64,000 nt of DNA, taken from NCBI GenBank assembly GCA_905178155.1, contig CAJINV010000020.1, positions 1,178,001 to 1,242,000 on the forward strand, in the 5' to 3' direction. A program made the translations under genes and the position numbers. Origin of the DNA: Amoebophrya sp. A120 (lineage: Eukaryota > Sar > Dinophyceae > Syndiniales > Amoebophryaceae). The notes under the pieces were generated by a model. That model worked only from the letters and a program-made list of their open reading frames with translations. It had not been told where the DNA came from and did not search any database. Of this stretch, positions 63,906-64,000 are shown piece after piece (within the stretch, counting starts at the first letter, position 1; each line of letters starts with the position of its first letter).

Positions 63906-64000
63906 TATCCTGTGCAAAAGTATCGCACTCGTACAAATCGAAATCGCTGTCATGCATTACAAATCCCTTTCTTTGGTGGAATCCGCATTACAAATTCCAT
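63906..64000 (-). repeat. introner, K family, cut by the window edge
   Basis: Starts TATCCTGTGCAAAAGTATCG and continues CACTCGTACAAATC with inner GTCATGCATTACAAATC, like 20201 and 55681. The right end is not in the window; the left flank is AACAA. Confidence 0.8.

Overview
The window reads as nuclear DNA of a compact-genome alveolate, most likely a syndinian parasitic dinoflagellate close to Amoebophrya. The reasons are these: every gene I could build lies on the minus strand (a unidirectional cluster), intergenic gaps are short, and most genes are cut by short repeated introns with inverted-repeat ends and non-GT/AG borders. Published Amoebophrya genomes are known for unidirectional clusters and for repeated non-canonical introns (introner elements). 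The taxon is an inference; the intron structure is seen directly. No rRNA, tRNA, CRISPR, bacterial promoter or terminator was recognised.

Layout on the minus strand, from the right end (5') to the left. 64000-60162 is an ankyrin-repeat protein whose 5' end lies outside the window. 58094-57807 is a small coiled-coil protein. 56991-53286 is a LIM protein fused to a long unrecognised region. 52998-51956 is a coiled-coil protein. 50685-46381 is a low-complexity protein with a conserved C-terminal part. 45152-44781 is a small tail-anchored protein. 43293-32297 is a giant surface protein with two Cys-rich WCYVDPC domains, kelch repeats, a Cys-rich CxxC tract, three membrane spans and a cytosolic coiled coil. 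30873-29359 is a four-span membrane protein. 27652-25125 is a secreted PAN/apple-like protein. 25022-23952 is a single-span protein. 23171-4255 is a gene of about 1,700 codons. Between 4255 and 1 lie small genes, some only partly resolved.

The central discovery is in the last intron of the 23171-4255 gene. That intron is a short hairpin introner (4686-17553). Inside the introner's right terminal repeat sits a 12,763-bp tyrosine-recombinase retrotransposon (4780-17542) of DIRS/PAT type. It has complete split direct repeats in the order A1 - genes - B1 - A2 - B2, with A 123 bp (1 mismatch) and B 188 bp (4 mismatches). The B1/A2 joint reproduces the predicted circle junction around an AATT core, and both insertion borders carry AATT. 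The element encodes a zinc-knuckle Gag, a tyrosine recombinase, a reverse transcriptase-RNase H and at least three unrecognised proteins. Several of its genes have spliceosomal introns, and the RT gene itself contains an introner-like hairpin intron. The nesting is therefore introner in retrotransposon in introner in host gene. A similar nesting is at 37092-37855, where a 602-bp inverted-repeat element sits inside another introner.

Most introners share three features: a TA...TA outline, a 5-bp flanking direct repeat, and removal of element plus one repeat copy, which restores the reading frame. I checked the frame across the joints by exon lengths for the genes that are listed with exons. Gene models with non-canonical joints are predictions that need transcript data.
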